From positions 1 through 64,000 of the forward strand of contig NZ_JAMZMJ010000005.1 of NCBI RefSeq assembly GCF_024714495.1: a stretch of 64,000 nt of DNA. Direction: 5' to 3'. Below are positions 18,091-27,823 of the stretch, piece after piece (within the stretch, counting starts at the first letter, position 1; each line of letters opens with the position of its first letter). The notes below the pieces were generated by a model. That model was not told where the DNA came from. It saw nothing but the letters and a program-made list of their open reading frames with translations, and searched no databases. The position numbers and the translations under genes are program-made. The stretch is from Marinoscillum pacificum (GTDB taxonomy: Bacteria; Bacteroidota; Bacteroidia; Cytophagales; Cyclobacteriaceae).

Positions 18091-20814
18091 CTATTTCTTG
18101 AGGAGTTTCTTAAATACTACCTCGCCATCATTAGGGTGTATTTTGATTAAATAAATCCCATTCATTAAGGATGAAACATCGATCGACTCATTTGAGTCTA
18201 CACTTCTTCTAAGCACTTCTCTCCCATCGAGTTCCATTATGCTAATCTCCGCTGGTGATTGAAGGCCTAATACCTGCAATTGATCTTTTGTAGGGTTTGG
18301 AGTAATGACTAACTTAAAATCTTCAGGCAACTCTGGTCTGGACAACATCCCTGAGCACTCCAATGTGGATCCAGCGACACCTCCTAGTGTTCTAGCTCCA
18401 CTAAGTGATGCCTGATACTGATTCCACAATGACTGTACAGATTCTCCCAATATTTCCTGACATGCAGCATCCCAGGACCATGTTCCGTATGTCCTTGCTG
18501 TATGATTAAACTTCTTTGCAAAATCTGGGTCTTTATTGTCAGCTAACCAATCAATGAAAAATCCAGATGTAGTGTAACCACTAGTCCAGTTTCCTCCTGT
18601 AGATGGATATCTTGGAGGTGAAAAACCCCGTGTATTGATTCTCACATAGTCTGCGAGACCTTCTATGAAACCATAAAAGTCCGTACCGCCACTATACCCG
18701 CCGGCATTTTTAGGCTCATACTGATACGCGTGTGTTCCTTCATGTGATAGTATTCCTAATATCTCTTGTCTTACTGCATTGAGATCACCTCCATTATTAT
18801 TGTAGACATTTTCAATGTGACGTACACTCACCTGTATACTAATTTCTGGTGGTGCTCCCCATTTACTTGCTACACCATCATAATCTTCCAGGTAAAAATT
18901 AAGCCGATTAAAGGTTAGAATATTATCAGCATCGTTGTAATAAACCTGTTTCGCTACATCGAGCAGTTGCTCCTGCATATCTGCCACTGGATCGGGGATC
19001 GCTGAGTTAAAAATAGTACTGCCGTTGTGCGATGGTGCATTGTTAACAAAGTTGATTTGTGGGTATGGAAAGCTATCCCAGTCACCATCTCCACCAGTAC
19101 CTACTTGCTCTCCATAGATCTCTAGTTCTGCAAGTTGCAGCACAGTTCCACTATTATTAGTCATTTGAAGCCGATACTGACTATACGCAGTGTTATTGGA
19201 GAATGTAAACACTCGCCTTTGGAAACGATTTGCAAAATCCTCGCCATTACGACTATCTATCGTGGCCCATGATGACCCGTCGTTAGATCCCTGTAGTGTC
19301 CAGTTTAGCGGATCACGAGTAGCTGCGTCATTTGCAGAGGTCAATGCATAACTAGTGGCTATATAACTATTCGAAGAAGCAAATTGAACCCAGGCAGAAC
19401 TGTGGAATGTGAGATACTTAGTATTGGCACTGTTATCTACCAAATTGCCAATACCTTCATTGGCTGGAGAATCCGCATACTGCGCTGACACAGAACCACC
19501 CTGATCAGTGATATCTACTATTTCAACATACTCTTCTCCATATATCTCTAGCTCTGCTAGCTGCAAAATATTACCACTGTTATTGGTCATTTGCAAACGA
19601 TAAGATTTATAAGGAGTACTGTTATTGAAACTAAATTCTCTACGCTGATACCTAGAAGGAAAATCCTGTCCAGATCTTGAGTCAATAGTAGTCCATGAGC
19701 TACCATTATTAGATCCTTGCAGTGTCCATATCAAAGGATCTCTTGCTGAAGCATCGTTTGCTGAAGTGAGCGCATAACTAGTTACTATGTAGCTGTCTGA
19801 TGCAGAATATTGTACCCAACCAGCATTCTGAAAAGTGAGATACTTTGTGCTAGAATTGTTATCTACAAGATTACCTATACCCTCACCAGATGGCGAATCA
19901 CTATATTGAGCACTTATGCTCCCTGGCTGATCAGTAATATCAACCACATTCGCCGCGGCATGATAAGAAAGTGGGAAATCAAGTTGTGCCTGAGCAAATT
20001 CAGCCTGTCTGGCAGAAGTCCAATCAAAGGCATTTTCTGCCAGAGAACTGAGATCCTCTCCTGCTGCTTCACTCCAAAAATGGACGAATTCTCCCCAATT
20101 CATATTTCGGGAATAGGTGTTTCCATTTTTGGGGAAATGTTGAGATAACACTATGAAGAAGTCACTTAGCACTTCTCCATTGCCATAATTATTCCAGATT
20201 GGGTAAAACCACTCTGCAAACCAGGGGTCATTGACCTGAGAATTGTACCAACGAGTAGCTTCACTAGTCCACCCTAGCTCCACATAAACATCATATTGGT
20301 AAATAACAGCCCATTTACTATCACCCCAAATTGGAAAGGCCGGTGAACCATTACTACTATTGGTAACAGATTCAACTATATGTGCTATTTCATGTATCGA
20401 GGCATCCAAGGCCCAACCAGTTGGCTGTGTCCATGAACCATTTTGTCCCAGATCTATGACATTTCTATAATCATGACCTGCATCAAAATAATAACCCGGA
20501 TGACCTCCTCCATACTTATCTTGATGAAAGATTGCCCAAAGAACACCATCACCAGTACCTCCACTCATATCTCCATAAAGTTGCTTGGTATATCTCCATG
20601 CATCTCCAATATAGGTATTGATCCAGGTAATAGATGGGTCCATTTCAGCGTCATAGTAGACGTTGAGATCACTGTCATTATAGACCAGTGATACGTTTTG
20701 CTGATGCTCAAACCAATGCTCCTGCCATGTAGCGGGAGGCGACTGAGCTACTAATGTAAATCCTGCCATCAGGAGTAGTCCTGTACAGAATTGTTTTAAA
20801 CTGAGCTTTTCCAT
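18091..20814 (-). CDS. Secreted double-metallopeptidase with two discoidin domains and T9SS type A sorting domain
   Basis: The 907-residue protein starts with a signal peptide (cleavage near VAQ-SPP). Residues ~30-285 form a gluzincin-like domain with HEIAH at 141-145. Two F5/8 type C (discoidin) repeats, about 290-427 and 433-568, are near copies offset by 141 residues. Residues ~575-820 match the basic secretory protein (BSP) peptidase family, with HEGTH at 691-695. Residues ~833-907 (ITPNPTKDQLQVLG... to the end) form a type A type IX sorting domain. It is thus probably secreted or surface-anchored, binding a glycan or matrix by the discoidin domains and cutting protein. It follows susD by 267 bases, beyond a terminator, with two palindromes in its own upstream region. 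Substrates are unknown; whether both zinc sites are active cannot be told. Confidence 0.88.
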   Translation of the reverse strand: MEKLSLKQFCTGLLLMAGFTLVAQSPPATWQEHWFEHQQNVSLVYNDSDLNVYYDAEMDPSITWINTYIGDAWRYTKQLYGDMSGGTGDGVLWAIFHQDKYGGGHPGYYFDAGHDYRNVIDLGQNGSWTQPTGWALDASIHEIAHIVESVTNSSNGSPAFPIWGDSKWAVIYQYDVYVELGWTSEATRWYNSQVNDPWFAEWFYPIWNNYGNGEVLSDFFIVLSQHFPKNGNTYSRNMNWGEFVHFWSEAAGEDLSSLAENAFDWTSARQAEFAQAQLDFPLSYHAAANVVDITDQPGSISAQYSDSPSGEGIGNLVDNNSSTKYLTFQNAGWVQYSASDSYIVTSYALTSANDASARDPLIWTLQGSNNGSSWTTIDSRSGQDFPSRYQRREFSFNNSTPYKSYRLQMTNNSGNILQLAELEIYGEEYVEIVDITDQGGSVSAQYADSPANEGIGNLVDNSANTKYLTFHSSAWVQFASSNSYIATSYALTSANDAATRDPLNWTLQGSNDGSSWATIDSRNGEDFANRFQRRVFTFSNNTAYSQYRLQMTNNSGTVLQLAELEIYGEQVGTGGDGDWDSFPYPQINFVNNAPSHNGSTIFNSAIPDPVADMQEQLLDVAKQVYYNDADNILTFNRLNFYLEDYDGVASKWGAPPEISIQVSVRHIENVYNNNGGDLNAVRQEILGILSHEGTHAYQYEPKNAGGYSGGTDFYGFIEGLADYVRINTRGFSPPRYPSTGGNWTSGYTTSGFFIDWLADNKDPDFAKKFNHTARTYGTWSWDAACQEILGESVQSLWNQYQASLSGARTLGGVAGSTLECSGMLSRPELPEDFKLVITPNPTKDQLQVLGLQSPAEISIMELDGREVLRRSVDSNESIDVSSLMNGIYLIKIHPNDGEVVFKKLLKK

Positions 20815-20876
20815 AGTTAGCTTATTTATGTGAGTAATTAGGTTACAAGTCTATTTTACAGAGCATAATTCTTACG

Positions 20877-20903
20877 TTGTATGCAATGATGATATGCATA
20901 CAA
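20877..20903. promoter_or_regulatory. Perfect 9-9-9 palindrome upstream of the peptidase gene
   Basis: Arms TTGTATGCA (20877-20885) and TGCATACAA (20895-20903) are perfectly complementary across a 9-base spacer. The site lies 63-89 bases before the start at 20814, a normal place for an operator. The binding protein is unknown. Confidence 0.55.
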
Positions 20904-20947
20904 GCACATTATTTGATTTATCTGCAAAATCAATTCATAAGCTGATC

Positions 20948-20964
20948 TCATCCACGATGGATGA
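20948..20964. promoter_or_regulatory. Second palindrome (7-3-7) upstream of the peptidase gene
   Basis: TCATCCA (20948-20954) and TGGATGA (20958-20964) flank CGA. It is unrelated in sequence to the 20877 palindrome and lies about 45 bases further upstream. It could be an operator or a chance repeat. Confidence 0.35.
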
Positions 20965-21038
20965 CTTCTGAAAACTGTTAAGAATTAGAAAAGCGGGGGA
21001 AAAATGGCATTATAAAAAAAGACCCAAATCCTAAGGTT

Positions 21039-21067
21039 AAAAAAGCGATGGGTCCAGGACCCATCGC
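21039..21067 (-). terminator. Terminator of the susCD operon
   Basis: On the minus strand a 10-bp perfect stem (21058-21067 with 21045-21054) and three-base loop are followed by six T's (A-run at 21039-21044). It starts 14 bases after the susD stop and separates susCD from the peptidase gene. Confidence 0.88.
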
Positions 21068-21081
21068 CAGATAGTGAGTGA

Positions 21082-22716
21082 TTATTCAGAAACGTAACCT
21101 GGATTCTGCTTTAGATTCGGGTTAATCGCAATTTGTCTTGCTGGAATTGGGAATAACTCCTTATTAGGATCACTATGAGCTGAATGATCCCACCAGTCTG
21201 TTGTAATAAACTTATCAAAACGGATCATATCAGTTCTTCTCTTTCCTTCAAATACAAATTCACGCCCACGCTCTCTGTAAAGCTCATCCAGTGTCAATGT
21301 AGCCACGGAATATGCCTCAGCAGGCCAATCAGCAGCATCAAATGCTCTTTGTCTACATGAATTAATCAGATCAACTGCCTCTGGAGTAGCAACCCCACCA
21401 TTTTGACGCATGATAGCCTCTGCTTTATTGAAGTAGATTTCAGTTAAACGATAGATAATGTAATGGTTTTCTCTATAGCTTTCTTCATCCACTGTACCAG
21501 AACGATACTTATGGAATCTCGCCCCACTGTTCTCTTCGCCTTCTGCCATTCCTCCTTCAGAAGTAAAGTCGCCTTCACTTTCTCTACGGATAGCATTCAC
21601 ATACACTAATGGTTGATCAGCATATTCCTCAGTTCCTAAAATTGGATCTTCTGTACCGTATACATACTGAGGTCCAGACAAGAACCACTCTTGCTTACGT
21701 AGATCATTGTCATCGAATAAATCAAATCCAGTTGGAGTAACAACTACCGCGTTCCAGCCACTGTAACTTACGTTCAAGGCTGCAGACATATTGCCATATC
21801 CTGAAAACAAGTATTGCCAGATAAATTCGAATCCACCTTTTCTGCTATAAGCAAACTGGAATAAGTTTTCTCTCGCCGTTTGGTTGGTATTTCCAAAGGA
21901 TTCAAAAATATCAGGTGCTAAACTTGGTCCGCCATTTAGACCCCCAGCTTCTCCGTCGATAATTTTGTTGCAAGCTTGAATACACTTATCGTACATAGGT
22001 TCTCCTGCCCACACTTCTGCATTCAAATAAAGCTCAGCTAGCATTGCATATCCTGCAGTAGCTGAAACTCTACCAATCAATTCCTCAGAATATGGAAGTA
22101 GATCAGGCACATAAGTGGTCAATTCTTCTTCAATAAATGCAAAAACCTCTGCACTTGGCTTAGTCTCTGGATTCAATGGATCAGCCACTTTGGTTACAAT
22201 TGGAATATTACCCCATAGATCCATCAACTTGATGTAATGGAATGCTCGCAACACATGAAGTTCAGCGATAATCGCATTCATTTCCTCATCTGTGATACCC
22301 ATTGATTGGTATTCTACTCCAGACAAATCTTCAATAGCCGAGTTGATCAAGCCAACTCCACTCCACATCAATGCCCAGGTATCAGCAAGTCTTCCTTCTT
22401 CTGGTGTCCAGGTATGGTAGTGCATTCTAAAGTGATCTCCACCATCATAACCATGTTTTCCTTTTTGTGGCCAAGCCTGCTGATCACCTGATAACTCATT
22501 GTGATACCAGTAATTACCTCTCCAGGTAGGAACCAACCAAGCTTGCATGTGCGTAAACGGTCTTAGCGCACCCTGCATCACTTCCAATCTATTGTTATAG
22601 AAGTTTTGCTTATTTAATTCACTATATATCGTTTCGTCGAGATCTGTACATCCGGCTAAGATTAATAGACAGATGCTCATCAAAAACGTTGTTGTGCTTT
22701 TTATATACTTTCTCAT
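21082..22716 (-). CDS. SusD/RagB family nutrient-binding outer-membrane lipoprotein
   Basis: The 544-residue lipoprotein (lipobox LAGC followed by TDLDE) is the surface lid of a SusC-SusD uptake complex. Typical SusD traits are the N-terminal DLDETIYSELN region, a TPR-like helical core (ELHVLRAFHYIKLMDLWGNI), and the C-terminal block RRTDMIRFDKF and FPIPARQIAINPNLKQNPGY. It follows the susC gene by 12 bases, so both are co-expressed. The ligand could be a glycan or peptide; the next gene is a peptidase, which mildly favours a peptide or glycoprotein. A strong terminator follows. Confidence 0.95.
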   Translation of the reverse strand: MRKYIKSTTTFLMSICLLILAGCTDLDETIYSELNKQNFYNNRLEVMQGALRPFTHMQAWLVPTWRGNYWYHNELSGDQQAWPQKGKHGYDGGDHFRMHYHTWTPEEGRLADTWALMWSGVGLINSAIEDLSGVEYQSMGITDEEMNAIIAELHVLRAFHYIKLMDLWGNIPIVTKVADPLNPETKPSAEVFAFIEEELTTYVPDLLPYSEELIGRVSATAGYAMLAELYLNAEVWAGEPMYDKCIQACNKIIDGEAGGLNGGPSLAPDIFESFGNTNQTARENLFQFAYSRKGGFEFIWQYLFSGYGNMSAALNVSYSGWNAVVVTPTGFDLFDDNDLRKQEWFLSGPQYVYGTEDPILGTEEYADQPLVYVNAIRRESEGDFTSEGGMAEGEENSGARFHKYRSGTVDEESYRENHYIIYRLTEIYFNKAEAIMRQNGGVATPEAVDLINSCRQRAFDAADWPAEAYSVATLTLDELYRERGREFVFEGKRRTDMIRFDKFITTDWWDHSAHSDPNKELFPIPARQIAINPNLKQNPGYVSE

Positions 22717-22728
22717 CAGTCTCTAATT

Positions 22729-25700
22729 TTAAAATCCAAAATTCAACCCAACAGTAAATGATTTGGTGCGTGGGTAAAATCCTCTACCATCGATACCTGT
22801 GGTAAAACCAGTATTCTGCAACTCTGGATCAATACCGCTGTATTTGGTAAATGTGAGGATGTTTCTACCTGTCACATACAATCTTAGGTTTCTCACTAGA
22901 TCGGTATTGAAGTCGAAGTTGTAGCCGATAGTTACGTTATCAAGCTTTACAAAACCTCCATCTTCCAGATAGTAATCAGAGTATTGTGGATTATCATCCA
23001 ACTCACTATGTGTGGTGATTGCAGACTTCAAGATGTTGTTTGGCAACCATCTTTTGTTACCAAAATACATTTCTTTGGTATTCAAAATATCGTATCCGAA
23101 CTTACCTCTCAAAAATACAGTAGCATCCCAGTTTTTATAAGTTAAACGATTAGTTAAGGCCAAATTGAACTTAGGAACACCATTACCAATGATGGTCAAA
23201 TCTTCTGGCACCATTTCACCTGCTGTTCCTGTAGTACCATCTTGTTTATAGAACAACCATTGTCCATCTTCAGTGAACCCTGCGAAACGCTTACCATAGA
23301 AGTTTCCTACTCTACCACCTTCTTCTAGTCTGATAGCATTACCCAATGCGCCAGGAGAAGGAAGTCCACCATATTCCAAACGCTCCGCTTTGAAAGTCTC
23401 GTTAGACAATTTCTCTAACTTGTTTTCTTGCCAGCTTCCAGTCAAATCAATATTCCACTGAAGATCAGTTTTAGAGATCGGAATACCAGAAATCAAGAAT
23501 TCAACCCCTTTATTTCTCATTGATCCCACGTTGTACCAAATTCTATCCCACACATAGGCAGGTTGCTGTGCAGTGTACTCATTTAGGATATCTGTTGTTA
23601 GGCGATTGTAGATATCAATTGATCCACCTAGTCTACCACCAAGTATGGCATAATCAAGACCAAAGTTCCACTCTCCTTTTTTCTCCCATTTAAGATCTGG
23701 GTTAGGGTTTTTACCAACACCGTATGTTTGGAAGAAAACTCCATCCTGAGGATAAACTCCACCAGTCCCTAAGGTTACCAATGACTGGTAATTGGCAAAC
23801 TCCTGGTTACCTGTAACACCGTATCCAATACGAGCTTTCAAGTTGTCAATAAGCGGAACAGCACTCATGAATGCTTCATCACTTAACGTCCAACCAACAG
23901 AAGCTGCAGGGAACATACCCCACTTGTTGTTTGCACCAAACCTTGATGAACCTTCTCTTCTCAAGATTGCTTGTGCGAAGTACTTTTCTTTGAAAGCATA
24001 ATTCACTCTACCAAAGAAGGCAATCAAGGTATTATCACCTTTACTGCTTCCCATTCCAGGTCGTGGCAATTGATCATTATTGATAGCAGTTCCACTACCG
24101 AAGTTCCAATCCAAGAAAGCATCAGTTGTAAAACCATTATTGTTCATATTATATGACTCGATGGTTCTGTACTGATAACTATACCCTCCTAAGATTCCGA
24201 ATGAGTGCGAGCTTATAACCTTCTTATAATCAACTGTTGATTCAAATGTCTTGGACCACTCCAGGCGATTACTCTTTGAAGCATAACCAAATCCCTGGTA
24301 CTGAGCATCTGGTCTTTGATCCCAATCTTCAGTAGATCTGTAATATCTATCATTCCAGTCATCACGCAGATAAGAACCAAAGGCAGAAACATGAAGACCA
24401 TCAATCACTTCATAGGTCAATCGCGCATCACCTGAAAGTGTCATTTGCTTTCTTTCGCTGATTCTGTGCTCCAACCTTGAAAGCGGGTTGTAGTTATTGT
24501 ATCCTTGAGTTTCAAAGAAAGTACCATCAGGATTTATCAATGGAGCCGTCGGGTTTCTTTGGATGGCTTGCTCAAAGTCTCCACCTCCTCCACCAAGAAG
24601 GTTACTATTGTTCACATTGACCGCAAGGTTCATTTGAAGATCTAATCGTTCATTGAATCCAGTTTGATTCACGTTCATTCTACCTCCAACTTGCTTTCTA
24701 CCGTTCTCCTTAGCGATACCATTGGCCTCATTGAAGTAAATTGACGCTCTATAGTTGGATTTATAGGATCCTCCTGAAGCAGAGAAATTATGGTATTGAC
24801 TTAGATTCTTTTTATCAATCAATTCATCATACAAATCAGTGGAACTACCAAAGTCCTGTGCCGCATCAATTTCTCCAGCAGCAATCAAGCCTCTGAATTC
24901 ACTGGCAGTTAAGAAATCTGGCTTACGATCTACAACCTCTCTCTGAAGGTAAGTTGAGTATGAATATTTCGGATCTCCAGCTTTTCCTTTTTTAGTTGTG
25001 ATCAGGATTACTCCTGCATTACCTCTAGTTCCGTAGATTGCAGCAGCAGATCCATCTTTCAACACATCTATTGATTCAATATCATCTTGCTGAAGAAGAT
25101 CCAGATTGGCACCTGGGATACCGTCAATAACGATAAGTGGCTCTATTCCACCTCTTAGAGAGTTTACACCTCTTAGCTGAATACTAGCGCTGGTATTGGG
25201 GTTATTACCAGATGTCCTTGTAATGTTAAGTCCTGCTACTTTTCCCTGAATCAAATCCAAAGGAGAACGAACACCACCAGAATTAAACTCTTCTTCTTTA
25301 ACAGATGCAACAGCAGAGGTCACTTCCTTTTTCTTTTGTGTACCGTAGCCTACTACCACTACTTCTTCTAGCGCAGTAACATCTTCTTTCAGTTCTACAT
25401 TAATTGTTGTTCTGCCATCTACCATCACTTCCTGTGTGGCATAACCTACCGAACTCACCACTAGAATAGATTGTTCAGAAGGAGCGGTAAGTCTGAAATT
25501 TCCATCAATGTCAGTAATGGTACCAATGGATGTTCCTTTCACCACAATAGAAACACCAGGAAGTCCACCCTCTTTAGCCGAACTTACCTTTCCGGATACG
25601 GTTACTTCCTTCACATATACTTCAACTTCCGGTTGAGCTGCTTGCTCTTTCTTACCTACGTGAATTACGTCATTCACTTGTTTGAATTTAAGATTAGCTT

Positions 25701-26013
25701 CAGCAGATAGCTCTAAAAGTATAGCAGCTACAGTAGCGTTCTTAAACTCTTTGCTCAGCTGAACACCAGAATTGATATCCTCCTTGTTGAAGGAGAAATG
25801 GTAATCAGTTTTGCGCTCGATCTGATCGAACGCCTCATCGATTGCACTGTCTTTCAATTTTAATGATATCACTGCCTCTCGAACACTGGCAACTCCCTGA
25901 GCACTAGACACTCCGGTTGCGAAGAGTGTCCCAGTTAGGAAGGCATGAATCACAAGACCATAAAAGGTTAGTTTCGACAACATTACTATCCGTCTTAGTA
26001 GTTTTTTGTCCAT
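22729..26013 (-). CDS. SusC/RagA family TonB-dependent transporter with STN signalling domain
   Basis: The 1094-residue outer-membrane protein has a signal sequence, an STN domain (about 50-105, DSAIDEAFDQIERKTDYHFS), a carboxypeptidase-like regulatory domain (about 132-215, with VSSVGYATQEVMVDG), the SusC linker and TonB-box region EEVVVVGYGTQKK, a plug with GVNSLRGG and TRGNAGVILITTKKGK, and a C-terminal barrel ending GLNFGF. The STN domain is the part that contacts a FecR anti-sigma factor, and such genes lie directly upstream here. The leader between FecR and this gene (110 bases) can fold a hairpin (26053-26061 with 26081-26089) of unknown role. Confidence 0.95.
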   Translation of the reverse strand: MDKKLLRRIVMLSKLTFYGLVIHAFLTGTLFATGVSSAQGVASVREAVISLKLKDSAIDEAFDQIERKTDYHFSFNKEDINSGVQLSKEFKNATVAAILLELSAEANLKFKQVNDVIHVGKKEQAAQPEVEVYVKEVTVSGKVSSAKEGGLPGVSIVVKGTSIGTITDIDGNFRLTAPSEQSILVVSSVGYATQEVMVDGRTTINVELKEDVTALEEVVVVGYGTQKKKEVTSAVASVKEEEFNSGGVRSPLDLIQGKVAGLNITRTSGNNPNTSASIQLRGVNSLRGGIEPLIVIDGIPGANLDLLQQDDIESIDVLKDGSAAAIYGTRGNAGVILITTKKGKAGDPKYSYSTYLQREVVDRKPDFLTASEFRGLIAAGEIDAAQDFGSSTDLYDELIDKKNLSQYHNFSASGGSYKSNYRASIYFNEANGIAKENGRKQVGGRMNVNQTGFNERLDLQMNLAVNVNNSNLLGGGGGDFEQAIQRNPTAPLINPDGTFFETQGYNNYNPLSRLEHRISERKQMTLSGDARLTYEVIDGLHVSAFGSYLRDDWNDRYYRSTEDWDQRPDAQYQGFGYASKSNRLEWSKTFESTVDYKKVISSHSFGILGGYSYQYRTIESYNMNNNGFTTDAFLDWNFGSGTAINNDQLPRPGMGSSKGDNTLIAFFGRVNYAFKEKYFAQAILRREGSSRFGANNKWGMFPAASVGWTLSDEAFMSAVPLIDNLKARIGYGVTGNQEFANYQSLVTLGTGGVYPQDGVFFQTYGVGKNPNPDLKWEKKGEWNFGLDYAILGGRLGGSIDIYNRLTTDILNEYTAQQPAYVWDRIWYNVGSMRNKGVEFLISGIPISKTDLQWNIDLTGSWQENKLEKLSNETFKAERLEYGGLPSPGALGNAIRLEEGGRVGNFYGKRFAGFTEDGQWLFYKQDGTTGTAGEMVPEDLTIIGNGVPKFNLALTNRLTYKNWDATVFLRGKFGYDILNTKEMYFGNKRWLPNNILKSAITTHSELDDNPQYSDYYLEDGGFVKLDNVTIGYNFDFNTDLVRNLRLYVTGRNILTFTKYSGIDPELQNTGFTTGIDGRGFYPRTKSFTVGLNFGF

Positions 26014-26123
26014 ATTTGTACGGTTAATTAAGTTTTTAATTAATGCATCTGGAGGTTCCTGTTAAGGCTTCCAATCTTGTGCAGGACCTTCAGATTAGTT
26101 AAGTTTAGTTTGTTAGATTTTGG

Positions 26124-27155
26124 TTATTCAAATTGTATCATCACTTTCTTGTTATTTATTGAGTAATCGAATTTGTTTATAAAGCTTAATCCCTCTAATA
26201 CGTTTTCCAGGTTTTCATTTTCAAAGTGCCCGGAGTATTTCTTATTGGTAGATGGCATATTTTCAACGGTAATAAATACTCCATACCAACGCTCCAGTCT
26301 GTCCACCACCTCATCGAAACTTACTTCCTGAAAATACAATATCCCTTTGGTCCAACCGAAGTACTCCATATCATCAAAGGTTGATTTTGCAATGATTGAA
26401 TTATCCAGATCGATATTCACTTTCTCCCCTGGCACGAGTACTTCTGAAGCTCCATTTCCGGTTACCTGAACTTTTCCGGTACGAAGTGCAACTTCTAAAT
26501 CGTTGAGGACATAATTTCTTTTCACTACGAAACTTGTACCCAATACGCGAGTAGCATACCCACCACTCTCTACCACAAACGGTCTGTTGACATCCTCTAC
26601 CACTTCGAAGTATGCTTCTCCACTAAGAGACACATCTCTTCTTTCTGCACTAAAGTTGTTGGGAAATACAAGACTTGAATTAGCGTTTAAAACGACTTTA
26701 CTTCCATCTGGTAGGTAAAAGGACATTTTTTGTCCATTTTCAGTGGTTTTGGTGTTATAAACGATTCTTACCTCAGAAGCCTGCTCCGATTTAGGAATTG
26801 AAAAATAGGTTATGATTGAGGTAAGGATTAGGACTAAAGATGCTACTCGCCAATAAGTCCCGTAGTTGTGCATACGTCTAGACTTAGCTTCATATTCCTG
26901 AACTTCGTCTGTCCAATGCTTTCTATTAATGCTGATTACTTTCGAAGGATCCTCATCTGCTATTCTTTCTCGAAGCTTCTCCAACACAGGCTCATCATCC
27001 CAAATGATATTCTGATCTAATCCTTGAGTGAAATATTCCGATATGTATTCATCAACTTCTGAATCACAGGAATCAATCCACTCTAGCAACTGATCTCTTT
27101 CAGCCTGGGTAGCCTCTCCTCTCTTTACTTTCTCAAATAATTCTCTTTGCTGCAT
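26124..27155 (-). CDS. FecR family anti-sigma factor
   Basis: The 343-residue protein has a cytoplasmic N-terminal helical part (1-90) expected to bind the sigma factor, one membrane helix (about 102-120), a periplasmic FecR domain (about 130-230, with GEAYFEVVEDVNRPFVVESG and LGTSFVV) and a C-terminal DUF4974 domain (about 265-343, DEVVDRLERWYGV). It would hold the ECF sigma factor at the membrane until the STN domain of the loaded SusC transporter signals. It sits 71 bases after the sigma gene and 110 before susC, all on the minus strand. Confidence 0.94.
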   Translation of the reverse strand: MQQRELFEKVKRGEATQAERDQLLEWIDSCDSEVDEYISEYFTQGLDQNIIWDDEPVLEKLRERIADEDPSKVISINRKHWTDEVQEYEAKSRRMHNYGTYWRVASLVLILTSIITYFSIPKSEQASEVRIVYNTKTTENGQKMSFYLPDGSKVVLNANSSLVFPNNFSAERRDVSLSGEAYFEVVEDVNRPFVVESGGYATRVLGTSFVVKRNYVLNDLEVALRTGKVQVTGNGASEVLVPGEKVNIDLDNSIIAKSTFDDMEYFGWTKGILYFQEVSFDEVVDRLERWYGVFITVENMPSTNKKYSGHFENENLENVLEGLSFINKFDYSINNKKVMIQFE

Positions 27156-27226
27156 GCAGTCATTTAGCGTTTACAAAAGGATATACCCGCATGCTGAAAC
27201 AATTACGTAATTAAAATTTAAAATTT

Positions 27227-27823
27227 TTATAAAACCTGATAGAATACCAGTGCCACCACAACAGAAAGGCTAAGATGATTCTTTACAAATTTGGTGGCGT
27301 GAAATAAGTGATGCTCCACTGTACGTTTAGAAAGTCCCATCATCTCTGCTACTTCATCAATTTTCACACCATCCAACTTCACCATTTGAAACACCTTCTT
27401 CCTTTGTGGGGACAATTCATCCATAACCGCAGATAATTTGTTTTGCAGCTCGTGGAACTCATAAGATGTCTCTGTGGAATTTTCACCTGGTTCGGAAGAA
27501 ACAATGAGTTCATTTACGTAGTTGGAGCGAACTGTTTGAGATCTTAAAAATTTAAGAACAGTATTTCTAGAGATCGTAATAATGTAGGATTGTATGGAAA
27601 GGTCAGACCTTAGGTTGCTCCTGTTTTTCCATAATTTGAAGAAGACTTCCTGGACCATTTCTTCCGCATCTGCATGGTCCAAATAGAAACTTTTTGCTAC
27701 TCCATAGACTCTTTTAGCATACATATGATATATATGCTCGAAGCAGCCAGCATCACCCGATCTTATCCCTTCGACTAATTCTAACAACTCCTCATCCATA
27801 GCTGAAAAAGAATCGTATTTCAT
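27227..27823 (-). CDS. ECF RNA polymerase sigma-70 factor (Bacteroidetes FecI-like)
   Basis: The 198-residue protein has sigma region 2 (about 25-95, with AKRVYGVAKSFYLDHADAEE and EVFFKLWKNRSNL) and region 4 (about 135-185, LSPQRKKVFQMVKLDG and MGLSKRTVEHHL). It ends in a very hydrophobic tail (SLSVVVALVFYQVL), seen in some sigma factors of this group and perhaps holding it near the membrane. Paired with FecR and an STN-containing SusC, it likely drives the susCD genes and possibly the peptidase. Its -10/-35 targets are not evident. A perfect inverted repeat lies 26 bases upstream of the start. Confidence 0.93.
   Translation of the reverse strand: MKYDSFSAMDEELLELVEGIRSGDAGCFEHIYHMYAKRVYGVAKSFYLDHADAEEMVQEVFFKLWKNRSNLRSDLSIQSYIITISRNTVLKFLRSQTVRSNYVNELIVSSEPGENSTETSYEFHELQNKLSAVMDELSPQRKKVFQMVKLDGVKIDEVAEMMGLSKRTVEHHLFHATKFVKNHLSLSVVVALVFYQVL

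Noticed and set aside
19000-19950. Two alike stretches ~423 bases apart as an insertion or mobile repeat
   Set aside because: They encode the two discoidin domains in frame; this is internal domain duplication.
26024-26043. TTAATTAA repeated twice before susC as an operator
   Set aside because: Pure A/T palindromes are common in such AT-rich leaders; no support beyond the repeat.
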